NCBI GenBank assembly: GCA_015345905.1
Contig: JADDTR010000002.1
Span: 1,302,001-1,366,000, forward strand
Source: Aotearoamyces nothofagi
Lineage: Eukaryota > Ascomycota > Leotiomycetes > Leotiales > Tympanidaceae
Length of the DNA: 64,000 nucleotides
Reading direction: 5' to 3'
A program made the translations under genes and the position numbers. The notes beneath the pieces are model-generated. The model was not told the origin of the DNA and searched no databases. It saw only the letters and a program-made list of their open reading frames with translations. Shown piece after piece: positions 23,089 to 34,142 of the stretch. Numbering within the stretch: position 1 is the stretch's first letter; each line of letters begins with the position of its first letter.

Positions 23089-23794
23089 TTTATGGAGGAT
23101 GGTAACAGATACCGGATTTTCGAGGTCTATTCTTTGGGTTGCAGTAGTAGTCTGAAGTCTCTGTAGATAGTGGTTCTGGAATCGATGGATTGTCCACAGT
23201 GGGAGGATTTCCACACGATTGCAATTTGCTTATTTGTCACTTGCTAGCGGTACACTGGGTCGGCCAGGTCTTGAACTGAACCCAAACTGAAATCCTTGTA
23301 TCGTCTTTGTCCAGTCTGTTTAAGGCTGTCAGTGCTTGGCTAACTCGAAGTTTAGATTTGGAGCTATGGGTGTACTTGTACATATATACATCTATATACA
23401 TATGAAACAGGCGTACAAACAAAGAGAGATATGCTTACAGAAAAAGACTTCGATGATTGGGGGAAGTGGTTCCAACACAGCAACGAACAAGACACCCAAA
23501 TGATTCGTCGTTTGACAGAAGGAGCAGACGCGATATTAGACGCGACCCTTTGGTATTTATTTAAGCTTTGCGCCTTGACGGCAAATCTGTCATTTGGTCC
23601 GTGCATATCTATTTAAGGAGCATGTAACGCATTGATCTGTCAACCAGACACGTACAGCAATTGCATATGGCTCCTTACTTCGTACTTCTTACAGACTTCC
23701 AACTACAAGCGCATTACGACTTCTGATACGATGGCTTTCTGGCACAAGGCATCTGAACTTGTTACATAGTAATCGCCTGCTGTCTTTACGAATA
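23089..23794. promoter_or_regulatory. Divergent promoter region SUB1 / sorting nexin
   Basis: About 700 bp between divergent starts, including AT-rich ATATATACATCTATATAC near 23382 and the short upstream open frame at 23731-23769. No other gene is apparent. Confidence 0.5.
23731..23769 (+). promoter_or_regulatory. Candidate upstream ORF of the sorting nexin gene
   Basis: ATG to TAG coding MAFWHKASELVT, ending 25 nt before the main ATG at 23795. If the transcript starts upstream of 23731, scanning ribosomes meet it first. Whether it lies in the mRNA is not shown. Confidence 0.35.
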
Positions 23795-26700
23795 ATGGCT
23801 ACACTGAAGGGTGAACTGGATAATGCGCCCACGCTTGCCAACTCTGTGGACACGGTTCAAAATGCGCAATTTAGTATCAATGGCTCTGCGAATCCAGACG
23901 CGCCTGACGTGCAGACGCAGCCATCATCGAAGCCAATTTCTACAAATTCTGAAGACTTTACCTCACAGCTTCTTCGGTTCCTTTCTACGGCTTCAAATGA
24001 GACACTCGCTGGCGTTGCGCTTGCGCTTGCAACTTGCACATACTTCATATTGGGCCGTCTTGGTCTGGTGTTGATAGGTGTGCTAGGAGGAATTGTTCTA
24101 CATGCGACCTGGGAAAGCCAGGTGGCTCTCACTGGCGCCGCGGAAAATGCTCGCAGAGAGAAAGGGCTTGATGTTGTCAAAAGAGTCCTTGACTGGCGAG
24201 AAGGGAAACTGAAGTGTGAAGATGAGGATGAGGACAGACAGGAACATGAGGACCTTCAAGAATCAGCACTTTCAGGCGATGGCTTTAGTGACTTTAAACC
24301 AGAAACGGGCGCAGCACTGAGTGAGCTGGTGGAAGCAGTTGTCAGAGAGTATGTCAACTGGTGGTATCATCCTATTATTCCCGCCGAACAATCCTTTCCA
24401 GCAGCTTGCCGCCAGACCTTAATTTCTTTCCTTCGATCAATCTCAACACATCTCTCAAGAAAACGGCCAGCCGATACATTTCTCGACTTTCTGACAAACT
24501 CCTCCTCAGTCATTATAGTCTTTCTTAACGAACTTTCAGGTGCGATAACAGCTTCGCAGGGCACACCTATATCAACCTCAGAGGCAGTCCAGGATTATCT
24601 TTCATCAAATCCAGAATCAAGTCTTGCCAATGTCTTGAACCAGAATCAGCAGAAGAAAAAGTTCCACATGGTCGCGGAAGACTTGCTACAGAACTTTTTG
24701 GAAAAATCAGTATACGGATGCAGTCCGGCAAGGACTTTTATGAGGGAGATATTCAGTGAGGTGATAATGGAAATGAGTTTGAAATCCTGCTCGAAGCCAG
24801 AGTGGATAAATGGCTGGATAGTGCATCTGCTCGAAGAAGGCGATCCAGAACTTATCCAAGCCATCGATTCTGGCGTGGGTATAGCACCTTCAGATGGTGC
24901 TGACGGAAATGTGGATGATTTGATACTTGAAAGTTCACAGCGGACGGAAGAAAAAAAGCATCAAACACGCGTAGACAAGGCAGAGGCAGCTATGCAAGAG
25001 GCAATGGAAGAAGCAAAGAGACTCAGTGAGCTTATAGCCGAAGAAGACAGGAAGAGACAGGAAGGACTTCAATCTTCTGACAATACGCAACCCGACGAAG
25101 ACATTTCTGCCTCTCCTAGAAGGACACCTAAATCTGAAGAACTACCCAAATCACCAGTTGAAGATGCGCCTAAAATTGAGGATAATGCTCAATCAATAAT
25201 GCCGCCTTCCTCGGCCCCTGCCTCACCCGAGAGACCCGCAGCAGTATTAGTTCCATCCTTCACTGACTTTGATCAAATTGTACCTCAACCGCAGTCTACT
25301 ACCCTCCAACCAGAATTCTCAAGTCCTCGAAGGCCCAGTGTAGCTTTAACTCTTCATAATGCTAACATCATCATCGATGATGACTCGACCCCTAAAGATA
25401 AGAGTCGCCTACGCAGTAAGCCAACAGGTGACTACCTTGTGCAAATCGAGCCAGAAGCATCTCAACACCCTGGATGGATGATTGTGCGCAAATATCCTGA
25501 CTTCGAAACACTACATGAAGTCTTGAGGCGCATTGCAGCGATATCGGGTGTTGCAGCTTTCGCCGAACAACATAATGGGCTGCCCAGCTGGAAGTCTAAC
25601 ACCAAAGCATCATTACGTGGCGAGCTCGAGTGCTATCTACGTGATGCTTGTCGTCACCAGCCATTGGCCGAAAGCGAGGGCATGAAACGATTCCTAGAAA
25701 AGGAACAAACTCAAGCACAGGTGTCCTCTGGGAAAGGAAATTTTTCCAGCCTTGGCTGGCCAACGCCGGCTGCCTTTGAAACTATGGGCAAAGGTATGCT
25801 TGATGCTCTCACAAGTGCCCCAAAAGGCGCTGCAGAAGGTGGTAAGGCTGTATTTGGAGGAGTTACGGGTGTACTTGGGAACATTGGTTCTCTTGGCCAG
25901 AAAAAGAGAGAGAGCACTACTAATTTAGGGACACAACATCCAACGGGGCGGTCATCGGTCTCTACTTTGCCGAAACTGGATAGTAGTAGTACTTTTAGTG
26001 TTTCTCAAATGGACATGGAGAGTGCGGAAAGTCTCGGGGCACCAACTACTTCTCCCTCGGAGTCAATTAAGACCTCTTCCATAGAGCGTACGACTAGTTT
26101 TGCATTCGAAATTAATCCAGAAAATGAAACTGGAGATATCGCTCACGCTAGTACTCCACCAAGAGCATCATTGGCCAGTCTAGAAAGTACCAATAGCAAC
26201 AGAGAACCCCTTCAAGTGTTAGCCCAACAAGACGAGCTCAGCAACATCATTCTACCGCCTCCGCCAAGCGATATACCTGACGACTATGGATCTCCTAAAC
26301 CTCCTTTTTCGCCAAATCTCTCTCTGACTGAGAGTAGTGCTCCTACAGTCAAGACGTCTACTAGTACTGTGCCACTACTGCAATCTCCCAGTAGAATATC
26401 TATTTCAGCCTTACCAAATCTATCTAGTTCGTTAACAGAATCGCCAGTTAAGAAACCTCGTAAAGAGATACAGCCTCTCAGTGAGGAGGAAACTCGTGTG
26501 GCAGTTGAACTACTCTTCGCTGTCATCAATGAGCTGTATACACTGTCATCGGCATGGAATATTCGCCGAACGCTCCTTACAGCAGCCAAGACCTTCCTTC
26601 TACGTCCTGGCAACCCGTCTCTATCCTCAATACAAGCATTAATTCAAGATTCAATCATTGTATCACATACTTCTGATGCTGGAATTGCGACCAATCTACG

Positions 26701-26968
26701 AAAACTACGCGAGAACGCCATACCAACTGAAGAAGAACTCCAAGCGTGGCCGGCAGATATGACTGCCGAAGATAAGGAGAGGCTCAAAGTTAAGGCACGG
26801 AGACTGCTTGTTGAAAGAGGTATCCCGGTTGCCTTAACTGGCGTAATGGGTCAGGCGGCAACGAGCGAAGCTATGGGAAGGATTTTTGATTGCTTGCAGA
26901 TTGAGCAGGTGGCACGGGGTTTAATGTTTGGGATGCTGTTGCAGGGTATAAAGGCAGTAACACATTAA
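23795..26968 (+). CDS. PXA-PX-nexin C domain sorting nexin (Mdm1/SNX13-14 type)
   Basis: Single exon, 1057 residues. Domains in order: a hydrophobic hairpin at about 70-103 (VALALATCTYFILGRLGLVL); a PXA domain at about 165-355 (LVEAVVREYVNWWYHPIIP onward); a coiled coil near 390-430 (AEAAMQEAMEEAKRLSELIA); a PX phosphoinositide-binding domain at about 540-660, including VRKYPDFETLHEVLRRI; a long Ser-rich linker; and a nexin C region at about 880-1000 (VAVELLFAVINELYTL). There is no clear RGS domain between PXA and PX. The family tethers ER to vacuole or lipid droplets (Mdm1) or sorts endosomes. The first ATG in frame is 23795; the codons before it begin at TTG. Confidence 0.93.
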   Translation: MATLKGELDNAPTLANSVDTVQNAQFSINGSANPDAPDVQTQPSSKPISTNSEDFTSQLLRFLSTASNETLAGVALALATCTYFILGRLGLVLIGVLGGIVLHATWESQVALTGAAENARREKGLDVVKRVLDWREGKLKCEDEDEDRQEHEDLQESALSGDGFSDFKPETGAALSELVEAVVREYVNWWYHPIIPAEQSFPAACRQTLISFLRSISTHLSRKRPADTFLDFLTNSSSVIIVFLNELSGAITASQGTPISTSEAVQDYLSSNPESSLANVLNQNQQKKKFHMVAEDLLQNFLEKSVYGCSPARTFMREIFSEVIMEMSLKSCSKPEWINGWIVHLLEEGDPELIQAIDSGVGIAPSDGADGNVDDLILESSQRTEEKKHQTRVDKAEAAMQEAMEEAKRLSELIAEEDRKRQEGLQSSDNTQPDEDISASPRRTPKSEELPKSPVEDAPKIEDNAQSIMPPSSAPASPERPAAVLVPSFTDFDQIVPQPQSTTLQPEFSSPRRPSVALTLHNANIIIDDDSTPKDKSRLRSKPTGDYLVQIEPEASQHPGWMIVRKYPDFETLHEVLRRIAAISGVAAFAEQHNGLPSWKSNTKASLRGELECYLRDACRHQPLAESEGMKRFLEKEQTQAQVSSGKGNFSSLGWPTPAAFETMGKGMLDALTSAPKGAAEGGKAVFGGVTGVLGNIGSLGQKKRESTTNLGTQHPTGRSSVSTLPKLDSSSTFSVSQMDMESAESLGAPTTSPSESIKTSSIERTTSFAFEINPENETGDIAHASTPPRASLASLESTNSNREPLQVLAQQDELSNIILPPPPSDIPDDYGSPKPPFSPNLSLTESSAPTVKTSTSTVPLLQSPSRISISALPNLSSSLTESPVKKPRKEIQPLSEEETRVAVELLFAVINELYTLSSAWNIRRTLLTAAKTFLLRPGNPSLSSIQALIQDSIIVSHTSDAGIATNLRKLRENAIPTEEELQAWPADMTAEDKERLKVKARRLLVERGIPVALTGVMGQAATSEAMGRIFDCLQIEQVARGLMFGMLLQGIKAVTH

Positions 26969-27447
26969 GATTTTGTATTAGTGCCTAGCCGGAGTATAGT
27001 CGGTTTGGCTTATGCCTTGTACGAATAGAGGATTGCACTGTAAAGTTATAGCATATGTAGCTGTGTTCGACTCCTGTGAGTCTAGTCAGTATGGACGTTT
27101 TGATTAAGGCATCTACAGGTACGCCTATCATTTAAGGAAAATATATTTGTCACCTATGTTTAGTGTGCTCAATCATCGAAGCTAGAGTCCAAGAGAGTGA
27201 TACTCAAAAGTTGCTATACCCCTGACATGGTTGAATGATGCATATTGCTTGGAGAGAACGCTTTAAAACTGAGTAGTTTAACATGGATTATAATGAGGCT
27301 GCCTATGCACGCACCATTACGCCTCTCACGAATCGTTACGACCAGCTGCGCTCAGCTTGAAACGCCTTATCCAACCCAAACAAAACCCATCGCATCGTTA
27401 TGACTACTCGTAACATCGTGGAAACCAATCGCAACTCATGGAACCCA
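26969..27447. other. Convergent intergenic region
   Basis: About 480 bp between the stops of the sorting nexin (+) and ATG7 (-). No gene seen. Confidence 0.45.
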
Positions 27448-29686
27448 TCATAGCAGCTCGCCCTCCCCCTCGTCCATATCACCCTCTTCACTGTCCCACT
27501 CCACATCACCAGCCGCAGCTTCCGCAGCTCTCTGCACATCGGCCAAGCCACTTAGTTCAGCAACGTAGTCCTTCTCAGTCAAAGCTCTCTTCACAAATTC
27601 CCAACCATCTTGCTTATACGCATTCACAACTTTTGCCGAGCATGCTGAACAACAATCATATGATTGCCCGCTTATCACCATATTCTGAAAGGTTGCGAGG
27701 AAACCACGGATCTGATGTGGTACGATTCCTAATGCGTGGTCTGAAGGATCGCGATCGTAAGAAACCGAGTTCGAGGACTGAGAAACGGATTGCTTAGGGG
27801 CGGGTGCGAGACCTCCGAGGGGGTGTTGTAAAATGGATGTGAGAAGCTCGACAAGTAGGGCGGAAGCAATCGCGGCGATTCCTGGACGCGTCACGGTACA
27901 TTGCTGGTCCAGAGTCTGGTCCTTGACCGAGTCTGCGGGAGCTACTACGTCGTTGCAGAAGTAGCATCCTAGAGCTGCTTCTCCACCGTCAGGGGGAGCG
28001 ATACCATGCCTCATGACCACATAAGTGTCGAATCCTAAAGCAGCATTCATGACAATTTTACCTGCTGCTTTGCCCATCAACGTTGGCAGCCACCTGCTTT
28101 CCCGTGTATCCATAAGAAGGAATATGGCATCGTGGTCCTCAATGAGCTTTTGTAAAACCTCGAAATCCGCTTTCGTCTTTGCTTCATCCATTATTTGATG
28201 GCCGAGCATGGGCACTGACATGACATGCCCTGTGCTATCAACTCCCGGATAAATCTCTTGTAAAGCCTCGGCTGCTCGATGCGCTTTCTCAGCTCCACCT
28301 TCAAGACAATCCTTGTAATCAAACAATGGTTGGCGGACGGGGTTGGAGAATGAAACGCTCGCATTATCAATGAAAGTAATCTTTCTCACACCCCAGCCCA
28401 TCAGATTCCGTGATACATAGCTTCCAAGCGTCCCTGCCCCAAGGAGAAGGCATTTGGTATTTTTTATCTTCTCGAGATTAAGATTCGGTGATATTCGCCA
28501 TTTCATGAGCTTTAAATTTAGATCAACGGACTGGTCTGCGAGTTGTCTAGGATCCATATATTGTGACAAGTTAGTTAGTTTTGCCACCAGCTTGCCCTGG
28601 CTGTTTCGTTCCCACCCCGTCACCTTAGGCATCTTAGGACTTGCTGAGTTGGAGCTGTCAGATATTGCCGGCGAGTCGGCAGAGCTCCCCATCTCTAGGT
28701 TCAGGATAATACTCCGAGCTTCATGCCTTTTAGACTGTACGTCTCTGTAGCACAAGATCTGGACCTTTTTGAGCTTAAATCGTTGCCGAATCAATACCAG
28801 GAGGTTTCGAAGCATCCAGCCAGGGTTTTGGGGATATGTGGAGGGATCTGCAAACGCAACATATTGATCTTCTGCGTTGATATTTGAAAAGAACCCATTT
28901 TCGAATTCCCGCAACGACGCGACCTCCCACCGATACCCTAATTCATCACCGGGGGTACCTGGAGTTGCTGGTCGTCCCTCGGCATCTTCTGGAGAGCCGC
29001 GTACCTTCTTTGCTAGGAAGAAGCCATGCTCCCTATTATCCACACTGTATCTCCAAGTGCCAACCCTGTCAACTAGCGCTGTTGATTCCTGCCCACCAAG
29101 ACGTTCTACAGGTTGCGATCGGGTCCATACAGGGTCTGAATGGAGCGCTGGAAACGCAAACCAGTAGATGAACTTGTATTTCTTCAAATCGGCAAACGAT
29201 AATATGGTAAATGACGCGAGGAGAGAGGGAACCGAGTAAATGGTACCATCGAGAATGGCTTCCCATATCTAAGATTATTAGCAATCGGCGCATTCACACA
29301 TTTCGCACAGTGAAAGTCTACCTGCTTCCCGGCAGTATGCAACATTGCAGTCTTGTCCGCATTCTTGAATTCTTCGACAGTGTTGACATTTCTGATTATG
29401 CCCTCTGCACGCACACAGCCTGCTGGGACTCTGAAAGGACGGGTGTCAGCAAGGTAGCTCAAAGCAAGGATGCGCGCATGACTACTTACGAGCTGTTTGT
29501 CAACGCGTTGCCCAAAATTTGCATTTGGCAGCTCGAATGGGAGGAGGGAGTAATAGGTGCTTCGTAAAGTCCGATAATATGGTGTGCAGAGACGTCTAGG
29601 CGGTCGTGATCGATCTTCAAGGTTGACAGCGCCGAGTAGAAAGGAAGCTCGATTTGCGACTCAAACGGTGCATATTGCAGGGCCAT
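27448..29686 (-). CDS. ATG7: ATG7, E1-like enzyme of autophagy
   Basis: Three exons, 29490-29686, 29322-29430 and 27448-29268, give 708 residues. Donors GTAAGT and GTAGAC with CAG and TAG acceptors keep frame. Atg7 activates the ubiquitin-like proteins Atg8 and Atg12 and passes them to Atg3 and Atg10. The N-terminal domain begins [19 protein letters not shown]. The adenylation domain has the nucleotide loop [17 protein letters not shown] (near 378), then [18 protein letters not shown]. The catalytic cysteine is about Cys559 in QQCTVTRPG. Zinc ligands are CYFC and the distal CCSAC. The protein ends in an acidic tail, DEGEGELL, typical of fungal Atg7. Confidence 0.97.
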
Positions 29687-31376
29687 CTTGTCGCAGAAAT
29701 ACTTTCTCTCTGTTTTGCCACTATGCAAAACAACAGTCAACGGGTGAGGCAATGGCTTATAACTATAGGAAGATACTGTATTGCACTGCAGCCAGCCATG
29801 TGCCCATCAGATCGAAGCGATGTCTATGTTGCAGTCAACGGCGAATATCCGGGCGGAGTGCTCATGGGGTCGTTTTGGAGGACCCACCGGGCCATTTTCG
29901 CTTAGAGTTTAGAGTTCACCCGCGATTGTTGTTCCTAGGCACCCGCTGGTAAGAGTAATAATAGCCAAAAGCGAAGTTCGCGAGCCAAAGTTGCTGCCTG
30001 AGTATGTATATACACTGTTTATCGAGGGCCAGGCCACTACAACGAGCCTGTGGTTCTCTGATGAGATGTCCAGCATACGTCGATATGGGCGGCGGCTCAC
30101 AGGTATTGAGCATTGGTTAGTTCTTATGCAGCAGGGGAAGACGCATCGAAAATGCAAAGCTACTTAATCGCCGCTGAATTCATGAGACTTGATGAATGAT
30201 AGAAGCTCCTACACAACTATTGTATGAAAATCTTAGAGCCATGCAGTTTTTCATCTGTGATGAAGCCAGTCGGGATAGAATGATCATGTACATTGTATTG
30301 AGTGCTTGTTATCCAGTTTGTGAAATACTATATAGAATCCCTTCCAGGACATATCGAAATGGGTCAATACATGTGCCTTATATATTGGGACAGCATTAGT
30401 CAGCACCCCGCCGTGCCGTGGCCGCTCAGCCAGGTAACGCCGTATTTGGTATAGCGCAAGCTGGTAATCTGTTACGCGAGAGGAGTTCTTCTAAGTCTAC
30501 GTTCCTTTGGCCACGACCTCTCTTCCTTTCACAACCTCACCCGACTTCACAACAACCACTTCACCCCTTTTCCTTGTCACGCTTTACGTATTCGCAGAAA
30601 CGATAGCACTGACAGACAGCAGATTGCAACAGCTTCTTGATACCCTTCATTTCTTTCCTACGGTGTTCCTTCCAGATCCTCGGCCCATCGGGATACCCGA
30701 CCGGTGCTGACGACAGCACAATCAACTCTTACATTTCAGAACGAACGCATCATTCACAATAGGTGGTTGAGATTGAAAGCCTTTGTACACAGTAAATACG
30801 TGGGAGGTAGTAGATTCAGGTGTTTGGGAAGCTTTCAGAGCTATTGTGGTGGTTGCTATTGTTGTTGGTGAAGGAAACCCTGCCATTTCAGAACAGTCAT
30901 CGCGGCCTCACCGCTGCCTTTGTACATCATTTCATTTTCTCTACTCTTCTGTGTCACCAGAGGTACTCGGCTGTTTCCGAGCGATCGCAATCAGAACTTG
31001 AATTTCCATCGTTCACAGAACGAAAGAAAGAATCTTGATCTTCTCACGATTGCATTTGCACAGCACAAGCTTTGTCATACCTAACTCAACTTGCTGATTT
31101 CTGAGCTTTAAGCACATTGAATATTGAGTACTGCGATACATCATTCATCGATCTCCCCTCTTGTCTCTTGAGGAGCCTCTTGGCGAAGGACACACTTCCT
31201 TATTGCCGCCATCAACTGTTCGCCACCAATCAGTTCAGCATCAATCTCGCCAGAATCTCTACAATATCATCCTTCCCTGAGCCCTGGACAGGTCTAGCCA
31301 TTGATCCAAGAGCACCTGAGTGTATTGTACCTTCGTCAAATAATAGATCCGAGGATCCCCTCGAGACTCAAACAGG
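29687..31376. promoter_or_regulatory. Long divergent region ATG7 / MPE1
   Basis: About 1.7 kb without a supported gene. The stretch around 30495-30595 is pyrimidine-rich, as often seen near fungal transcription starts, so MPE1 may have a leader of several hundred nt. Short open frames show no family features. Confidence 0.45.
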
Positions 31377-33431
31377 ATGACGTCTTCTGTGTTCTTCAAG
31401 TTCAAATCTCAGAAGGAGCCCTCTAGAGTGGAATTCGATGGTACTGGTATCTCTGTATTCGAACTCAAACGTGATATCATCATCAAAAGTGGTCTAGGTG
31501 ATGGTACTGAATTCGATCTTGCTATATATAATGAGGATGGCAATGAAGGTAGGTCCTAGAGTGCTATCTCTTTTTCTTTCTCTTAAATTAACTAATGCTT
31601 CACAGAGTATGATGACGATACAGCAATCATCCCACGATCGACATCAATCATTGCACGCCGTTTACCGCCATTGAAAGCCGGAGCTGGACGCGCCGCTCGC
31701 TATATGTCTGGGAAGATGCCTGTTAATGCTAAGAATTCATCACGCAAAGAAGTGCCGATGGTAAAGTCAAACGTGAAGCAGACATCGGCCACGAATGGCA
31801 TTGCGAAGATGAACAGTGCGATGACTGAGGAAGAAAGAATGGCAGCGATGTTCCAAGCACAAAGCGAACAATGGTCCGCACAGCAGGATGAGATGGCTCA
31901 GTAAGTTTGCTCCAGACTTCGAACGTGTTGCATAGTATACATTAATCTAACTTAAAGCAGTCAGACACCGGTGTTCAGACCCGGTGGAAACAAGAAAGGC
32001 GGTCCCCCTCCAAACGTTCCCGACCACGAGCCTCCAACTGGATACATATGCTACCGCTGCGGAGAAAAGGGACATTGGATCCAGGTGTGCCCGACCAATG
32101 ATGATCCCACTTTTGACAACAAGCCACGCGTAAAACGTACCACTGGTATCCCTAGATCATTCCTCAAGACTGTGGAGAAACCCGTTGCTCTTACTAGTGA
32201 TGGTACAACAGATGATACAAAGGCTCCGTCTGGTGTAATGGTCAATGCCGAGGGAGAGTTTGTTGTCGCAGAACCAGATAGAGCTTCATGGGAAAAGTTT
32301 CAGGCAAAGACAAAGTCATCAGCTGACGCACAGAAGGCTGCTGCATCTGGTGATAAAGAATTGCAAGACAGGGGGCTACAATGTCCTATCGACAAGCGAA
32401 TGTTCATAGACCCAATGAAGACGCCATGTTGTGAGAAGACGTATTGCAATGATTGCATAACTAATGCTCTCATCGAGAGCGACTTCACATGCCCAGGTTG
32501 TCAGACAGATGAAGTCCTGATTGACAACCTTAAGTCTGATGAAGAGATGTCAGTAAAGATCAAGACGTACCTTGACGAAAAGGATGCTGCGAAGAAGGAG
32601 AAAGAGAGGTCTAAGAGTCCAAGTGTGAAAGCAGAAAACCCTGAACCTGAAGCCGTAACCAGCAAAGAGAAGACAAAGTCGCCCTCGCCCTCTTTATCGT
32701 CTAAATCGCCGATCAAGTCTCCTGCTAACCCTCCGGTGAAACCTGCTAGCCCAACCAGCAGGGCCGGAACCCCAGTAGTGAATGAAACCGATGTTCCCAT
32801 CGCACCCAAGAAGCGCCCTGCTGATGAACTTCTCGAGAACACTAGAATTCCAAAAGGCCCAAAGGCAATGCAACAACAGGAAGCCCAGAGACAAGCCAAA
32901 CTCCAGCAGCAAACTATGATGAATGGAATGAATGGAATGGGCGGATTCCCAAATATGCCATTTGACATGTCCGCAATGGGCATGAACGGGTATGGCATGG
33001 GCATGCCAAACATGAACATGTTGAACAACTATGGAATGGGTATGAGTATGCCGCCCATGATGGGAATGGGCAACGGCGGTATGATGAACCCTATGATGGG
33101 GATGAGTGGCTTCCCGAACATGAACATGAACATGAACATGAATATGAACGGCGGAGGGTTCTCGAATATGAACGGCATGGGTATGTACGGCAATGGCATG
33201 GGGTTTGGAGGAAACACAGCTGGCATGGCCATGGGCTCGAATAGTGCAGGAGTAGGAGCTGTGGTTAACGGAGCAACTGCCGCAGGTGGATTCCCAGATC
33301 AACAGAAGACCGTATTTGCAGCACCACTACAAAATGAAGAAGACAACGCCTACTTTCGAAAGCCTGTAAATCCTCACCGTCACCAAGGACGAGCACGAAG
33401 AGCGAGGCCGAGCGATTACAGAGAAGTATGA
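31377..33431 (+). CDS. MPE1: MPE1/RBBP6-type DWNN-RING protein of the cleavage and polyadenylation factor
   Basis: Three exons, 31377-31548, 31606-31900 and 31961-33431, give 645 residues. Donors are GTAGGT and GTAAGT; joins read NEDGNE-EYDDDT and MAH-QTPVFRPGG. Mpe1 is a core subunit of CPF needed for pre-mRNA 3' end processing, and an E3 ligase candidate. In order: the ubiquitin-like DWNN domain at 4-77 (SSVFFKFKSQKEPSRVEFDG); a CCHC zinc knuckle at 186-199 (CYRCGEKGHWIQVC); and a RING/U-box near 296-345 (CPIDKRMFIDP, then CCEKTYCNDC, FTCPGC). A Ser/Pro/Lys-rich linker precedes a methionine-, glycine- and asparagine-rich tail, and the C terminus is basic. Confidence 0.96.
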
Positions 33432-34142
33432 TCACCGGCTTCCTCTCCGCTTCACATTCACTCCATACTTTGTTCAACAACTTAGTATTTTGTGTCGGAC
33501 TCGAACCCATGGACAACATGCTTCCTTTCGTCATTGTATGGTACAGCTAGTATATATCCACGCAGCGTTGTGATGGAGTTTAGCATTGGGAATTGGGCGT
33601 TAATGGGCGTTTTGAGAAGACTTCTGGAAAGCACAGATTAGGGATTGTGACTGGCCTCTATGGGGGCCAGCATTGTGGACAAAGCGCAATAGTCTCTTCT
33701 AACACAACAAACTATAAATAGAGGTGGTATCAGCCTATACACGGTATAGTGCCATCTTATGTAACATAATTGAATCGATAAGCATTAAGCCAGTTTGCCT
33801 TTGTGAAATGTGCAGTGATCACTATCCCGTATACTAAAGTATCAAGGTACGTCTACAAAAGTGACAAAGTATAGTGTTGCATGCAAATAATTGGAATGTG
33901 ACACTTTCTAGGTACGCAGGTAGACTAGCCAAACACGGGTCAAACATAAATAGGATGATCGCTGTTAACTCGATGATTTGCATGCTATAACTATATATGA
34001 ACTAATGTATTGCCAAAACCCCATATCGAGAAATAAAAGAAATCAATAGTTTGCTCGGACGCCCGTGGTGCCGATTAATGAAGGCAATGGCGTAAGGTTC
34101 AAGACTCCATAATCCTTTTTCCCAGTAAATAACGCAACCATA
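33432..34142. other. Convergent intergenic region
   Basis: About 710 bp between the stops of MPE1 (+) and the antizyme gene (-), AT-rich, nothing else recognised. Confidence 0.45.

Noticed and set aside
33497-33514. GGGTTCGAGTCC on the minus strand, another T-arm look-alike downstream of MPE1
   Set aside because: The five-base stems around the loop are not complementary, and no cloverleaf fits.
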